Of a stretch of DNA of 64,000 bases, positions 46,003-54,731 are shown one piece after another. This DNA comes from Fibrobacter sp. UWT2 (GTDB taxonomy: Bacteria > Fibrobacterota > Fibrobacteria > Fibrobacterales > Fibrobacteraceae), in the NCBI RefSeq assembly GCF_900142545.1, contig NZ_FRBF01000007.1:1-64000 (forward strand). Reading direction: 5' to 3'. The position numbers and the translations under genes are program-made. The first letter of the stretch is position 1; every line of letters begins with the position of its first letter. The notes below the pieces were generated by a model. It was not told the DNA's origin and searched no databases. It saw only the letters and a program-made list of their open reading frames with translations.

Positions 46003-48333
46003 TTAAAGTCCGTCGTAGATTTCCTGGTAAATCCAGTAGTTGCCCATGACGCGCTTTACATAGTCGCGGGTTTCCCAATAACTAATATCTTCGGCACGGA
46101 TATCCCAAGTCTTGCCCTCACCCGCAGCCTGCCAGCGCTTAGTGGGCTTGGGGCCGGCATTGTAGTTTCCCAGCACATACATGTAGTCATCGCTGTATTC
46201 GGCCTTCAAGTCGACCAAGTAGCGAATACCCAGGCGAATGTTCATGTAGGCGTTAAACAGCTGACGCGGTTCGAAATTCGGAATGCTTTCCTTTTCGGCA
46301 AGCATCTTGCCCGTTGCAGGCATAATCTGCAAAAGTCCGCAAGCACCTGCCGGCGACATGATTTCAAAGTTGAAAATCGATTCCTGACGCATCACGCTAT
46401 ACACAAAGAACGGATCAATGCGTTCGCCGGAATGGAACTTCACCTGGTCCATGTACGGAATCGGGAACAGATAATGCAACACATCGATGGGAGGTGCCAT
46501 CAGGCGGCGGCGATCGATATTGTTCTGGAACTGACGAGCGAGGCGATACCCGGCAGCGGTTTCGCCCATTTCGTAGAAGAGTTTGCCATATTCGTACAAG
46601 AAATCCAGACGTTTCGCGTTCTTCTTGCGGGCTTCGTCGTAAAGGGCGAAAGCCTGATCGCTAAAGCCGTACTGGAACAGTGTGCGAATGCGGTTGTAAC
46701 GTTCCGGGTTGTAAGTCGTATCGGGCTTGCCCACTTTCTGCGAGGCACGCACCCAAGCAAGCGTCTGTTCCGGAGCCATACGCACGCCATGTGCATACGG
46801 AACATCCTTTTCAGCCATCAGCTTGTATTCCACCAGCTTCATGCGGCTGCGGTGAGCATAGTAAGCAAGCGGGAAGTCGCGAATACAATCGAGGTAAGCT
46901 TCACGGGCCAGGGAATCCTTTCCGACCTTCATGTAGGCATCGCCCAAGAACATACGGGCGCCACTTCCGCTCCACAAGAACGGTTCCTTAGTCGCATCGA
47001 TCAACGCCGGAATAGCTTCATTCCACTTTTCCTGTTTAAAGTACACAAAACCGATACGGAACTTGGCCCACTGGCGCTTGACATTATTCTTAAAACGCTT
47101 GTGCGAAAGAGTCTTGTAGCAGACAATGGCGCTATCGTACTGTTCCTTCTGTTCGTATTCAAAGCCCTTCACCCACAAGTTATTGGCATTTTCCTTACTG
47201 AACTGGTTTGCATCTTGCAAGGCGGCATCCATCTTGCGGATTTCTTTTTCGTAGCGACCTGCATTGTTACGGTACAGGCGCAAAATAGACTGCATCCACA
47301 AGGCGCGCGGTTCTACGGAATCCAGCAGGAACTTGAACTGCTTAATGGATTCGTCTTCGCGCTTCAATGTACGCAAGGTCACCGCACGCTTTTCCCACAG
47401 CATAATGCGAGTCGCCATATCCAACGAACTCGGCGGAAGCTTTTTCTGCAAGGAATCTTCCGGCGGCGGGAGCGCCGCTTCCGGCGAAAGGGAAACCAGC
47501 ATGGAATCCAGAATGTTGATGGAATCCAACAGCGTCAGGCATTCATTGGCATTATCCTTGGCGCAAGCCATCTTGGCGTAGGCCACCTTTTCTTCAAGCG
47601 TTTCAGGGGCGCCACGCACCTTGCGAAGTCTGCGGATAGCGGCAAAGGCAGAATCCTTGTACACCGATGCACTGGTCAGCAACTTCAAGTACATGCGCTT
47701 TGCCTCTTTCATCTGCTTGAACTGTTCCAGGTACTGGGCGTAGCGATAGCGGAGTGCTGCGGCATCGTCAGACTTCGGGTACTTTTCCACAAAGACCCTC
47801 AAAGAGTCCGCATGGGCACGGTCGCTAAGCGTCGTGTCCGCCATGGCAGCTTCAATTCTAAGTCTAGAGGCCACCCTGTCAAAAGAAGCGTCCTGATCCA
47901 GATTCTTATACAGTCCCAGCACCACGCGCATATTCTTGTAATCGCGCAACTTGAACAAGCACTTGGCCATTCGCAAAATCACGGAGCCATCCAACTGGGC
48001 ATCGCGACCGCGCAGAGAATCGTATGCAAAGTAGGCGCTATCCCATTGTTCCCTGTAAAAGAACTGAGCCGCACGGGCAAAGTCACGCACGTTCTTGGGT
48101 TGAGACTGGTCTTCGCTCAAAGCCTTCAGACGATCGTAACGCACCACCACATCCTGGAACTGCGAAGGAGGAACCTGTTCCAAAGCCTCGTATGGATTAG
48201 GGGGCGTAAACGGCATCGATGCAATCAAGCTATCCGTCGCCTGCATCGGAAGCGGCCCCGGTTGAGCAGAATCCTTCACCTGCGCAAAAACCCCTGCGCA
48301 GAACACAACCACCAATACAATTAATTTTCTCAT
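46003..48333 (-). CDS. Soluble lytic murein transglycosylase with TPR-like arm
   Basis: The 776-residue periplasmic enzyme has a signal peptide (MRKLIVLVVVFCAGVFAQ), a long helical TPR-like region (about 30-590) and a C-terminal SLT (GH23) domain: VMRQESIFNFEIMSPAGACG holds the catalytic Glu, followed by LLQIMPATG, and YVLGNYNAGPKPTKRW. It cuts peptidoglycan glycan strands to 1,6-anhydro ends. It is longer than E. coli Slt70, by extra TPR units. It lies downstream of ptsI (16 nt) and upstream of the EamA gene. Confidence 0.92.
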   Translation of the reverse strand: MRKLIVLVVVFCAGVFAQVKDSAQPGPLPMQATDSLIASMPFTPPNPYEALEQVPPSQFQDVVVRYDRLKALSEDQSQPKNVRDFARAAQFFYREQWDSAYFAYDSLRGRDAQLDGSVILRMAKCLFKLRDYKNMRVVLGLYKNLDQDASFDRVASRLRIEAAMADTTLSDRAHADSLRVFVEKYPKSDDAAALRYRYAQYLEQFKQMKEAKRMYLKLLTSASVYKDSAFAAIRRLRKVRGAPETLEEKVAYAKMACAKDNANECLTLLDSINILDSMLVSLSPEAALPPPEDSLQKKLPPSSLDMATRIMLWEKRAVTLRTLKREDESIKQFKFLLDSVEPRALWMQSILRLYRNNAGRYEKEIRKMDAALQDANQFSKENANNLWVKGFEYEQKEQYDSAIVCYKTLSHKRFKNNVKRQWAKFRIGFVYFKQEKWNEAIPALIDATKEPFLWSGSGARMFLGDAYMKVGKDSLAREAYLDCIRDFPLAYYAHRSRMKLVEYKLMAEKDVPYAHGVRMAPEQTLAWVRASQKVGKPDTTYNPERYNRIRTLFQYGFSDQAFALYDEARKKNAKRLDFLYEYGKLFYEMGETAAGYRLARQFQNNIDRRRLMAPPIDVLHYLFPIPYMDQVKFHSGERIDPFFVYSVMRQESIFNFEIMSPAGACGLLQIMPATGKMLAEKESIPNFEPRQLFNAYMNIRLGIRYLVDLKAEYSDDYMYVLGNYNAGPKPTKRWQAAGEGKTWDIRAEDISYWETRDYVKRVMGNYWIYQEIYDGL

Positions 48334-48349
48334 TTCTTATTCTTGATTT

Positions 48350-50170
48350 TTATTTCTTGCTGCTATCAACCTGGCCCACAAAGCTCGATATTCCCAAGTC
48401 ACGAATTGTCTGGGCGTACTTGTTGTGCATAAAGGTATTCACGCTGTCGGCATCATCCATCTGCAACACCGTCAGTGCGGAGTCGCGCACATCTTCGAAG
48501 TTAATCGAACGGATGATTTTCTTAGTAGACATCACGCTCCAAGGCGTCATCGAAAGTTCGTCGACACCAAGGCCCACCAGCAACAACACACTCAATGGGT
48601 CCGCACTCATTTCACCGCAAACCGCCACGGGGATACCCTCGCGGTGTGCAGCCTGAACCGTCTGGTAAATCATGCTGAGCACAGCCGGGTGATGAGGCTG
48701 GAACATATCCGTAATCAATTCGTTGGTACGGTCCACGGCAAGCGTAAATTGCACCAGGTCGTTCGTACCAATGCTAAAGAAATCCACTTCCTTGGCCAGC
48801 TTGTCCACAATCATCACAGCAGCAGGCACTTCAATCATCACGCCGATTTTCACCTTCGCGACTTTCTTGCCGGCCGCTTCCAGTTCCTTACGGCACTTGA
48901 CAATGCAAGCCTTTGCACGACGGAATTCCGTCATGCTAGAAATCATAGGCAGCAAAAGACGCAAGTTTTCTTTAGTGTTGGCCAACAACAGAGCCTTGAG
49001 CTGCGTGCAGAAAATATCTTCGCGGTCCAAGCACACGCGAATGGAGCGCCACCCCATGAACGGGTTCGATTCATTCACCGCCGTAATACCACTCACCAAC
49101 TTGTCGCCACCGGCATCCAAGGTACGGATGGTCACCGGGCACGGGTGCATGGTTTCAAGAATGTAGCGGTAAGCATCGCGCTGTTCATCTTGCGTCGGAG
49201 CTTCATTGCGCAAGAACAAAAATTCAGAACGGTATAGACCGATACCCGTCGCACCGAAGTCGGTCACCTTTTCCGATTCCGACGGGAGTTCAATATTGGC
49301 GTGCAAAGTAATGTACTTGCCATCGCGGGTCATCGGTTCCAGCTGGCGCATCGTGAACAATTCACGGCGTTGCCTTTCAAAGATTTCCTGACGCTTGTAG
49401 AAATCCTTGATGTCTTCCTGGTTCGGGTTGATTACAACCTGACCACTCGAGCCATCAATAATGACCGTATCGCCCACTTTGACGAGGGCTGCAAAATTTC
49501 TCAAACCAGACACCAACGGTATCTGGAGCGAACGGGCCAAGATAGCCACGTGGCTCGTGCGGCCACCGGTATCCATGGCAAGCCCCGCCACCTGGCCGGG
49601 CTTAATGGACATCAACAGACTGGGCAACAGTTCGTGGCCAACCAGCACGACACCTTCTTCGGTAGCTACATCCTCGAGCACCGGTCCGGAGTCTTCCATG
49701 GCCGCCATCAAGCGGTTGTACACGTCCCTCAAGTCGGCCGCCTTGTCGCGCATGGCCGGCGAATCGATCTGTTCAAACTTGTCAATGAAGGCGCCAAGAA
49801 CCACATGCACCGCCCAGCGGGCATTCTTGCGGTCCTTGCGGATTTTATCGAGTACCCCGTTGATCAGAGTGGGGTCCTGCAAAATCATCAAATGAGTCGC
49901 AAAGATGAGGCTGTCCTTCATCCCTGTGCGACCTTCGGAAATTTCCTTGATCTGCGAAACTTCCTTCGTCGTCTTATGAACCGCTTTCAAGAAAAGCTGT
50001 TCTTCGTCTGCTAGACGGCTTTCGGGGAGCGTTTCTTCTACCACCGAAATCTTCCGGTTCGTTACCGGAAAAACGCACCCCATGGCAAAGCCCGGGGATG
50101 CAGGAACGCCCTTTAAGACCGTTCGGGTCAGTTCCGGCTTCTTAGCAGGGTTCTTCGTTGAAGTGGTCAT
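48350..50170 (-). CDS. ptsI: PTS enzyme I (phosphoenolpyruvate-protein phosphotransferase)
   Basis: Enzyme I takes phosphate from PEP on a histidine and passes it to HPr. The 606-residue protein has His207 in GGRTSHVAILARSLQ, the PEP-binding RTLDAGGDK and GWRSIRVCLDR segments, and the catalytic cysteine in PVAVCGEMSADP. A basic leader of about 17 residues (TTSTKNPAKKPELTRT) precedes the usual start. The ATG at 50170 lies 29 nt inside ptsH; the alternative start at 50257 would overlap far more. No EII component is in the window, so the pair may act mainly in regulation. Confidence 0.95.
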   Translation of the reverse strand: MTTSTKNPAKKPELTRTVLKGVPASPGFAMGCVFPVTNRKISVVEETLPESRLADEEQLFLKAVHKTTKEVSQIKEISEGRTGMKDSLIFATHLMILQDPTLINGVLDKIRKDRKNARWAVHVVLGAFIDKFEQIDSPAMRDKAADLRDVYNRLMAAMEDSGPVLEDVATEEGVVLVGHELLPSLLMSIKPGQVAGLAMDTGGRTSHVAILARSLQIPLVSGLRNFAALVKVGDTVIIDGSSGQVVINPNQEDIKDFYKRQEIFERQRRELFTMRQLEPMTRDGKYITLHANIELPSESEKVTDFGATGIGLYRSEFLFLRNEAPTQDEQRDAYRYILETMHPCPVTIRTLDAGGDKLVSGITAVNESNPFMGWRSIRVCLDREDIFCTQLKALLLANTKENLRLLLPMISSMTEFRRAKACIVKCRKELEAAGKKVAKVKIGVMIEVPAAVMIVDKLAKEVDFFSIGTNDLVQFTLAVDRTNELITDMFQPHHPAVLSMIYQTVQAAHREGIPVAVCGEMSADPLSVLLLVGLGVDELSMTPWSVMSTKKIIRSINFEDVRDSALTVLQMDDADSVNTFMHNKYAQTIRDLGISSFVGQVDSSKK

Positions 50171-50414
50171 TAAACAGACTTTCCAACTGCGAAGCGACCT
50201 GTTCCTCGTCTTCGCCATCGATTTCGAACTTGACTTCGGACCCTGCAGGAATAGCAAGCATCATCACGTTCAAGATGCTCTTGGCGTTAGCCTTGGAGCC
50301 TTCGAACACAATGAATATGTCACTCTTGGCCTGGCCGGTAATGTCCACTATCATCCCGGCAGGTCTAGCGTGTATCCCTAACTTGTTGGTTACCACCAAT
50401 GTTTTTTCGATCAT
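50142..50414 (-). CDS. ptsH: HPr phosphocarrier
   Basis: This 90-residue HPr has the active histidine His15 in GIHARPAG and Ser46 in AKSILNVMML, the site that HPr kinase would modify in Gram-positive-type control. The C-terminus is acidic (DGEDEEQVASQLESLFNDHF). It receives phosphate from enzyme I, whose gene overlaps by 29 nt. It lies 8 nt downstream of the MCE-protein gene, so the three form one transcript. Confidence 0.95.
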   Translation of the reverse strand: MIEKTLVVTNKLGIHARPAGMIVDITGQAKSDIFIVFEGSKANAKSILNVMMLAIPAGSEVKFEIDGEDEEQVASQLESLFNDHFNEEPC

Positions 50415-50422
50415 TGTTTTCC

Positions 50423-51343
50423 TCAGAAAAAATCCACGTTGATGTCTAGACCATCTTGTAAGATAATGCGCACCAAGCTGTCTGCCGAATGGACCGTCTT
50501 GACCAAATCGTCATGCAAAGTACGGTCGTTCAGCAAAATACCCACCGTGTTGTCCTTAGATTCGATCTTCTTCTGGACCTTCACGACGAGTTCGTCCAAA
50601 TGGCTAGTCACTTGTTCCAATTCGCCCAGCAACTTGTCGGCGTTACCCATCACCTTTTCGGTGTTTGCAAACATATTGTCGATAGGCGGCTTAACGCCAT
50701 CAATCAGGTTATTCACCTTAACCGTCACCTGGTTCAAGCCTTCCAAGCTCTTCCGGAGCTGCGGGTCGGCAGTATTCAGCATCACCAGAATGCGGTCTTC
50801 CAAGGTTTCAGCCTTCACAAGAAGGGTCTTGAAGCGTTCCTGGAATTCCGGGTTCACGATCGTCTGGTTCAAGGCCTGCTTCACCGATTCCAAGAGTACC
50901 TTCGTAGAGTCGCAAACCTCGCCCACAAGACCAAGGGCTTCGGCGATACCGGCGTCAAACTGGCCCGTAATGGTATCACCCGGAGCAAAGTAGCTCGACG
51001 AATCACCCAGGATCATGCCAATCTGGCGTTCACCCATGATACCGATGTTTTGCACGCGGATTTCGGAATCCTTCGGGATTTTCACGTCGGTGCGGAGCCT
51101 GATGGTCACCACCACGCGGTGGCCGGCCAAATCGATGGATTCGACCTTACCGAGCTTCACGCCATTCACCTTCACGGGGTCATCGAGCACCAGGGTGCTC
51201 ACCTGGGTGAAGCGCAGGTAGTAGGTATTAAAGGTTTCGCGGGGGTCCTTCTCATTTAAGAAGAATATTCCAAAAACAAGAATAATCAGGGCTAGGATGA
51301 CCACCAAGCCAACTGAAAAATAAAGAGCCGAATACTTTTTCAT
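50423..51343 (-). CDS. MlaD-like MCE-domain protein
   Basis: The 306-residue protein has one N-terminal membrane helix (YFSVGLVVILALIILVFGIF), an MCE domain (about 40-125: NGVKLGKVESIDLAGHRVVV, GIMGERQIGMILG) and a long helical tail (about 170-306). MCE proteins form periplasmic rings that carry phospholipids between membranes with an ABC permease and ATPase. Neither partner is in this window. It is first in a transcript with ptsH and ptsI, which is an unusual pairing. Confidence 0.9.
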   Translation of the reverse strand: MKKYSALYFSVGLVVILALIILVFGIFFLNEKDPRETFNTYYLRFTQVSTLVLDDPVKVNGVKLGKVESIDLAGHRVVVTIRLRTDVKIPKDSEIRVQNIGIMGERQIGMILGDSSSYFAPGDTITGQFDAGIAEALGLVGEVCDSTKVLLESVKQALNQTIVNPEFQERFKTLLVKAETLEDRILVMLNTADPQLRKSLEGLNQVTVKVNNLIDGVKPPIDNMFANTEKVMGNADKLLGELEQVTSHLDELVVKVQKKIESKDNTVGILLNDRTLHDDLVKTVHSADSLVRIILQDGLDINVDFF

Positions 51344-51382
51344 TTGAAACTTAATCTAGCATATTTTTGTATACAATACAGA

Positions 51383-51407
51383 AAAAGCTCTCCGAAAGAG
51401 AGCTTTT
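51383..51407 (-). terminator. Terminator after trmH
   Basis: AAAAGCTCTC (51383-51392) pairs perfectly with GAGAGCTTTT (51398-51407) around a 5-nt loop. On the minus strand the T-rich end follows, fitting the end of the trmH transcript (stop at 51427), and separates it from the MCE-ptsH-ptsI unit. Confidence 0.85.
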
Positions 51408-51426
51408 AAGGCCAGATTTAAGGGGG

Positions 51427-52080
51427 CTACTCGTCGATTCGCACGATCGGGCTGTTGTTTTCGATGCCGTTCACATGGCGGTCGAGCCAGTCCAAAAGCA
51501 GGGCGTCACGTTCTGCCTTAGGAAGCAAGAAGTTTTCGCGGCCCATTTTCTGCATATACACGTCCAAATAGGTCATGAGTACGCCACCGGCCACGGACAC
51601 GTTCATGGATTCGGTAATACCGTACTGGGGCAGCTTGAATTCATAATCGGCATGGGCCAGGGTGTCGGGGTGGTTTCCATGGAATTCACTTCCCAGGTAA
51701 AAAGCCGTCGGCTGGCTCAAATCCAAATCCAGAACAGAATTGGTGGTATTCGTGCTGGCCACGGCAATCTTGTAACCCTTGGCGCGGAGCTTTTCCATAC
51801 AGAGCATACGCTTCTTGTAAAGGTACAGGCTCATCCACTTGTAAGAGCCCTTCAGAATAGACTTGTTCACGCTGTAGGCGTTGTCTTCTTCGATAATGTG
51901 GACATCCTGGAGCCCGAACACTTCGGCAGTACGGATCACAGCCGAAATATTGTGGGGGTCGAACAAGTCTTCAAGCACCATGCAAAAATGCCTCGTACGG
52001 CGATCCACGACAGACGTCAAAAGTTCGCGACGGCGTTCCGTCACACGTTCCAAAAGGGATTCAAGAGTTTCATTCGTCAT
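51427..52080 (-). CDS. trmH: TrmH-like tRNA 2'-O-methyltransferase (SPOUT)
   Basis: The 217-residue protein has the three SpoU/SPOUT motifs: LFDPHNISAVIRTAEVFGLQ, FYLGSEFHGNHPDTL and GITESMNVSVAGGVLMTYL. The N-terminal RRRELLTSVVDRRTRHFCMV segment resembles TrmH, which methylates the ribose of G18 in tRNA using SAM through a knotted dimer. A related rRNA or tRNA site cannot be excluded. Its start overlaps the upstream gene stop by 4 nt (ATGA) and it ends at a clear terminator. Confidence 0.88.
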   Translation of the reverse strand: MTNETLESLLERVTERRRELLTSVVDRRTRHFCMVLEDLFDPHNISAVIRTAEVFGLQDVHIIEEDNAYSVNKSILKGSYKWMSLYLYKKRMLCMEKLRAKGYKIAVASTNTTNSVLDLDLSQPTAFYLGSEFHGNHPDTLAHADYEFKLPQYGITESMNVSVAGGVLMTYLDVYMQKMGRENFLLPKAERDALLLDWLDRHVNGIENNSPIVRIDE

Positions 52081-53111
52081 TTCTTTTCCTTGATAGCCTG
52101 AATATCTTTTACCATGATGGGAACTGCCTGCATATCCTGTTCGCGCTTTTGTTTGCGGGCCTTCTGCAAGCGTTCAAAATCACCGAGTTCCCAATGGGCA
52201 CCGTTCACCACTTCTTCGAAATCAAGAACATACTGGACATTGTCGGCAGACTTCAGCTGGGCACTCTTGAGCATGGGCTCCTTGTTGCCGCCAAAATACA
52301 TACCGGCCGCCTTCTTGATGTCATTGACAATGTGTTCAATCTTCGTATTCACCACGCTCCTGAACACCTTCATTTGCATAATGTTGTTGAGCACGGAATT
52401 GCCGGGGAATACGATTGCAGTTAATTTGTACTTAATCTCGTTACCGGGAATAGGGTCCATGTCCAAGTAGGCGACCGCCGTCCCGTGAAGAGCCCAACGC
52501 AAGATCTTGGCGTGTCCATAGCCAAAGAACACATCGCGCATACCGAGTTTTTGACCCGCGCTATCCTGCAGAGCCCAATAGAATTCGCCCGAAAGGCTGC
52601 GTCCGTTACTGCCGTTAAAGAACCTTCTGTTCGGATGCGTATATTCCAGCGTATAGTTTTCGTCCAGATAGGCGTTAATCAGCTGCGCCGTAAACGGCAT
52701 GTTGTCAAACAAATACTTGATAACGTTTTCATTCAGCGGGAGCGTTCCTTCGTAAACGTACTCCACGCGGTACTGGCGACCGAGCCTAGCATAAATCTCG
52801 GGAACCATGGGAGCGCCGGGATCAGCCTTGTAGCCGCGATTTGCAAGTTCCTTGAATGGCTTGCAAAATTCGCCATCGTACTTTACTTTAGGCCAAGGAT
52901 GCTTGTCTCCCACAGAGCAACCCGGGAAATCCATGTTCATGCACGTCTTAAGTCCAGAGCACAGCGAACGCAAATCGTCTTCGTTTTGCAGCTGTTTCAG
53001 CAACTTGTGACGGGCGAGCGTATCAGTCGCAGGCCCTTCAGCCGCAAAAGCGAATACCCCGCACAACAGGGCCATCATCAAAGACTTCGCTATGTATGCA
53101 AGAATCTTCAT
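52077..53111 (-). CDS. Secreted protein of unknown function
   Basis: This 344-residue protein has a signal peptide (about 1-24, ending FAFAA) and four cysteines between about residues 51 and 83 that could form disulfides. No family or catalytic motif was recognised. A middle part (YRVEYVYEGTLPLNENVIKY, GMRDVFFGYGHAKILRWALH) is mixed alpha/beta and a basic helical tail ends the protein (ERLQKARKQKREQ). It is between an M16-like lipoprotein (1-nt overlap) and trmH (4-nt overlap), so it is probably made in step with them. It may act in the periplasm. Confidence 0.6.
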   Translation of the reverse strand: MKILAYIAKSLMMALLCGVFAFAAEGPATDTLARHKLLKQLQNEDDLRSLCSGLKTCMNMDFPGCSVGDKHPWPKVKYDGEFCKPFKELANRGYKADPGAPMVPEIYARLGRQYRVEYVYEGTLPLNENVIKYLFDNMPFTAQLINAYLDENYTLEYTHPNRRFFNGSNGRSLSGEFYWALQDSAGQKLGMRDVFFGYGHAKILRWALHGTAVAYLDMDPIPGNEIKYKLTAIVFPGNSVLNNIMQMKVFRSVVNTKIEHIVNDIKKAAGMYFGGNKEPMLKSAQLKSADNVQYVLDFEEVVNGAHWELGDFERLQKARKQKREQDMQAVPIMVKDIQAIKEKK

Positions 53112-54655
53112 TAATCCCTAAACTCCAGACTATCCTGTGGAATGACCGTGAAAGGCTTAATCGCATCAAGCTTCGAAACCGGGGCGACAATGGAAGTCGT
53201 CATCTTGTCCATGTCAAAATACTTCTTGACCATCGCCTTTACCTGGTCGGCCGTCACCGCATTAATTTCCTTCACGTAATCCAGGTAGTGGTCATAAGTC
53301 TTTCCCACCAGTTCTCCCCTTGCGAAAATAATCGCAGTCGCCTCGGGGCTGTCGAACAGGCTCGGCAGGCTTTCAATCAACGACTTTTTCGCCTGGGCAA
53401 GTTCTTCTTCGGTCGGCCCCTGTTCAGCGAATTCATTCACCACTTCGCGAATGAGCTTCAGGGCGAATTCCACCGACTCCACCTTGGTCTGCAAGGCAAT
53501 GGTCACCATAGCCGTGTCGCGGTAGTCGTTACCCACCGAGCTGTACACGCTGTAAGCAAGGCCTTCGTCGCTACGGACGCGGTTCATCAGGCGACTCGTA
53601 AAGCTGCCACCGCCCAAAATGAAGTTTGCCACTGCAGCCGGATAATAGTCGGCGTGAGGTCTACGCACAAAGGGCTGGTTCATGGAAATATTGGCCTGAG
53701 TAATATCCTTATCCACCACATAGATTCCAGGCTTTCTCACGAACGAAAGCGGAGTCGGTTCCTGGAAGAGGTTCTTGGAGTCCTTCTTTATGTTCTTCGC
53801 AACGGTAGCATTCCAGCTTTCAAAGAATTCCTTGAGCATCACGACTGCTGAATCCTTATCCACGTCGCCCGAAAGAGCAAACAGAATACGGCCGTTAGCA
53901 TACACGCCTTGCGCCAAACGCTTCAGGTCTGCAACCTTCACCTTCTTGTAGTCGGCGGCATTGGCGTCCCACAGTCTCGGGTTCGGAGCGTAGTTCACCT
54001 TGGAACGGAGAGCCGAAAGGACTTTTGCCGGCGTGTCGTAACGGCGGTCATAAGCCGTCAAGAAATTCGCACGCATAATTTCAAACTGATCCTTGTCAAA
54101 GGCGGGCGCCGTCAGCACCTGCTTCGAAAGGGCAAGCATATTCGGGAAATCCTTGGACAAACAGTCGATATCGAAAGAGGACGTAAAGGTTCCCACAGAA
54201 GACGAAATTCCGGCGCTGATAAATTCCAGAGAATCATCCAAAGCCTTGGCCGAAATTCCACCGCCGCCGCCACGACGCAACAAGCCGCCCATCATAGATG
54301 TCGCCGCTTCGTCCTTAAGTGCCAGCGGAGCACGGGGCTGTTCAAAATAGACCGTAAAATTCACCAGCGGAAGGCTGCGGTCACTCACGATATAGCCTGC
54401 AATACCCGGCGCAATTTCAACTCGATAATCCTTGGGGTAAGGCGCTACGTACTTGTATTCCGGGAACTGAATATCTTTATAGCTTGCAGGGACTGCAGGC
54501 TCAGCCTTTTCTTCAACGGCAGACGTAGCAACCGTATCGGCTTGCACAGCTGCCGGTACAGGTTCCGTTTGGGGTTCCGGCGAACCGGAACAAGCAACCA
54601 AAGCCATCGCTGAAGCAGCAGCCAAAAAGAAATCTTTCAAATCAAACTTCATCAA
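53111..54655 (-). CDS. M16-family lipoprotein lacking the zinc motif
   Basis: The 514-residue lipoprotein (AMALVAC signal, Cys22) has two M16 halves. In the first half the inverse zinc motif HxxEH should sit near residues 116-125, but the text reads EAATSMMGGLLRRGG, with no His or Glu pair. The second half keeps GGSFTSRLMNRVRSDEGLAY followed by SVYSSVG, the Arg-Tyr pattern of M16B partner subunits. It should therefore fold like a processing peptidase or insulinase but lack its own metal site. M16B enzymes often work as an active/inactive pair; no active partner is in the window. It overlaps the next gene by one base. Confidence 0.85.
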   Translation of the reverse strand: MMKFDLKDFFLAAASAMALVACSGSPEPQTEPVPAAVQADTVATSAVEEKAEPAVPASYKDIQFPEYKYVAPYPKDYRVEIAPGIAGYIVSDRSLPLVNFTVYFEQPRAPLALKDEAATSMMGGLLRRGGGGGISAKALDDSLEFISAGISSSVGTFTSSFDIDCLSKDFPNMLALSKQVLTAPAFDKDQFEIMRANFLTAYDRRYDTPAKVLSALRSKVNYAPNPRLWDANAADYKKVKVADLKRLAQGVYANGRILFALSGDVDKDSAVVMLKEFFESWNATVAKNIKKDSKNLFQEPTPLSFVRKPGIYVVDKDITQANISMNQPFVRRPHADYYPAAVANFILGGGSFTSRLMNRVRSDEGLAYSVYSSVGNDYRDTAMVTIALQTKVESVEFALKLIREVVNEFAEQGPTEEELAQAKKSLIESLPSLFDSPEATAIIFARGELVGKTYDHYLDYVKEINAVTADQVKAMVKKYFDMDKMTTSIVAPVSKLDAIKPFTVIPQDSLEFRD

Positions 54656-54731
54656 ACAATAAGTTAGAAAATTCCTCTTGTGTCAATCCCACGGAGGCGG
54701 GAATCTCCCCCTGTTTTCTAAATTTCCACCC

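Noticed and set aside
46432-48324. Plus-strand open frame of 630 codons opposite the lytic transglycosylase
   Set aside because: Antisense shadow of a gene with clear SLT motifs; the translation is rich in His, Arg and Gln, as expected from complement reading.
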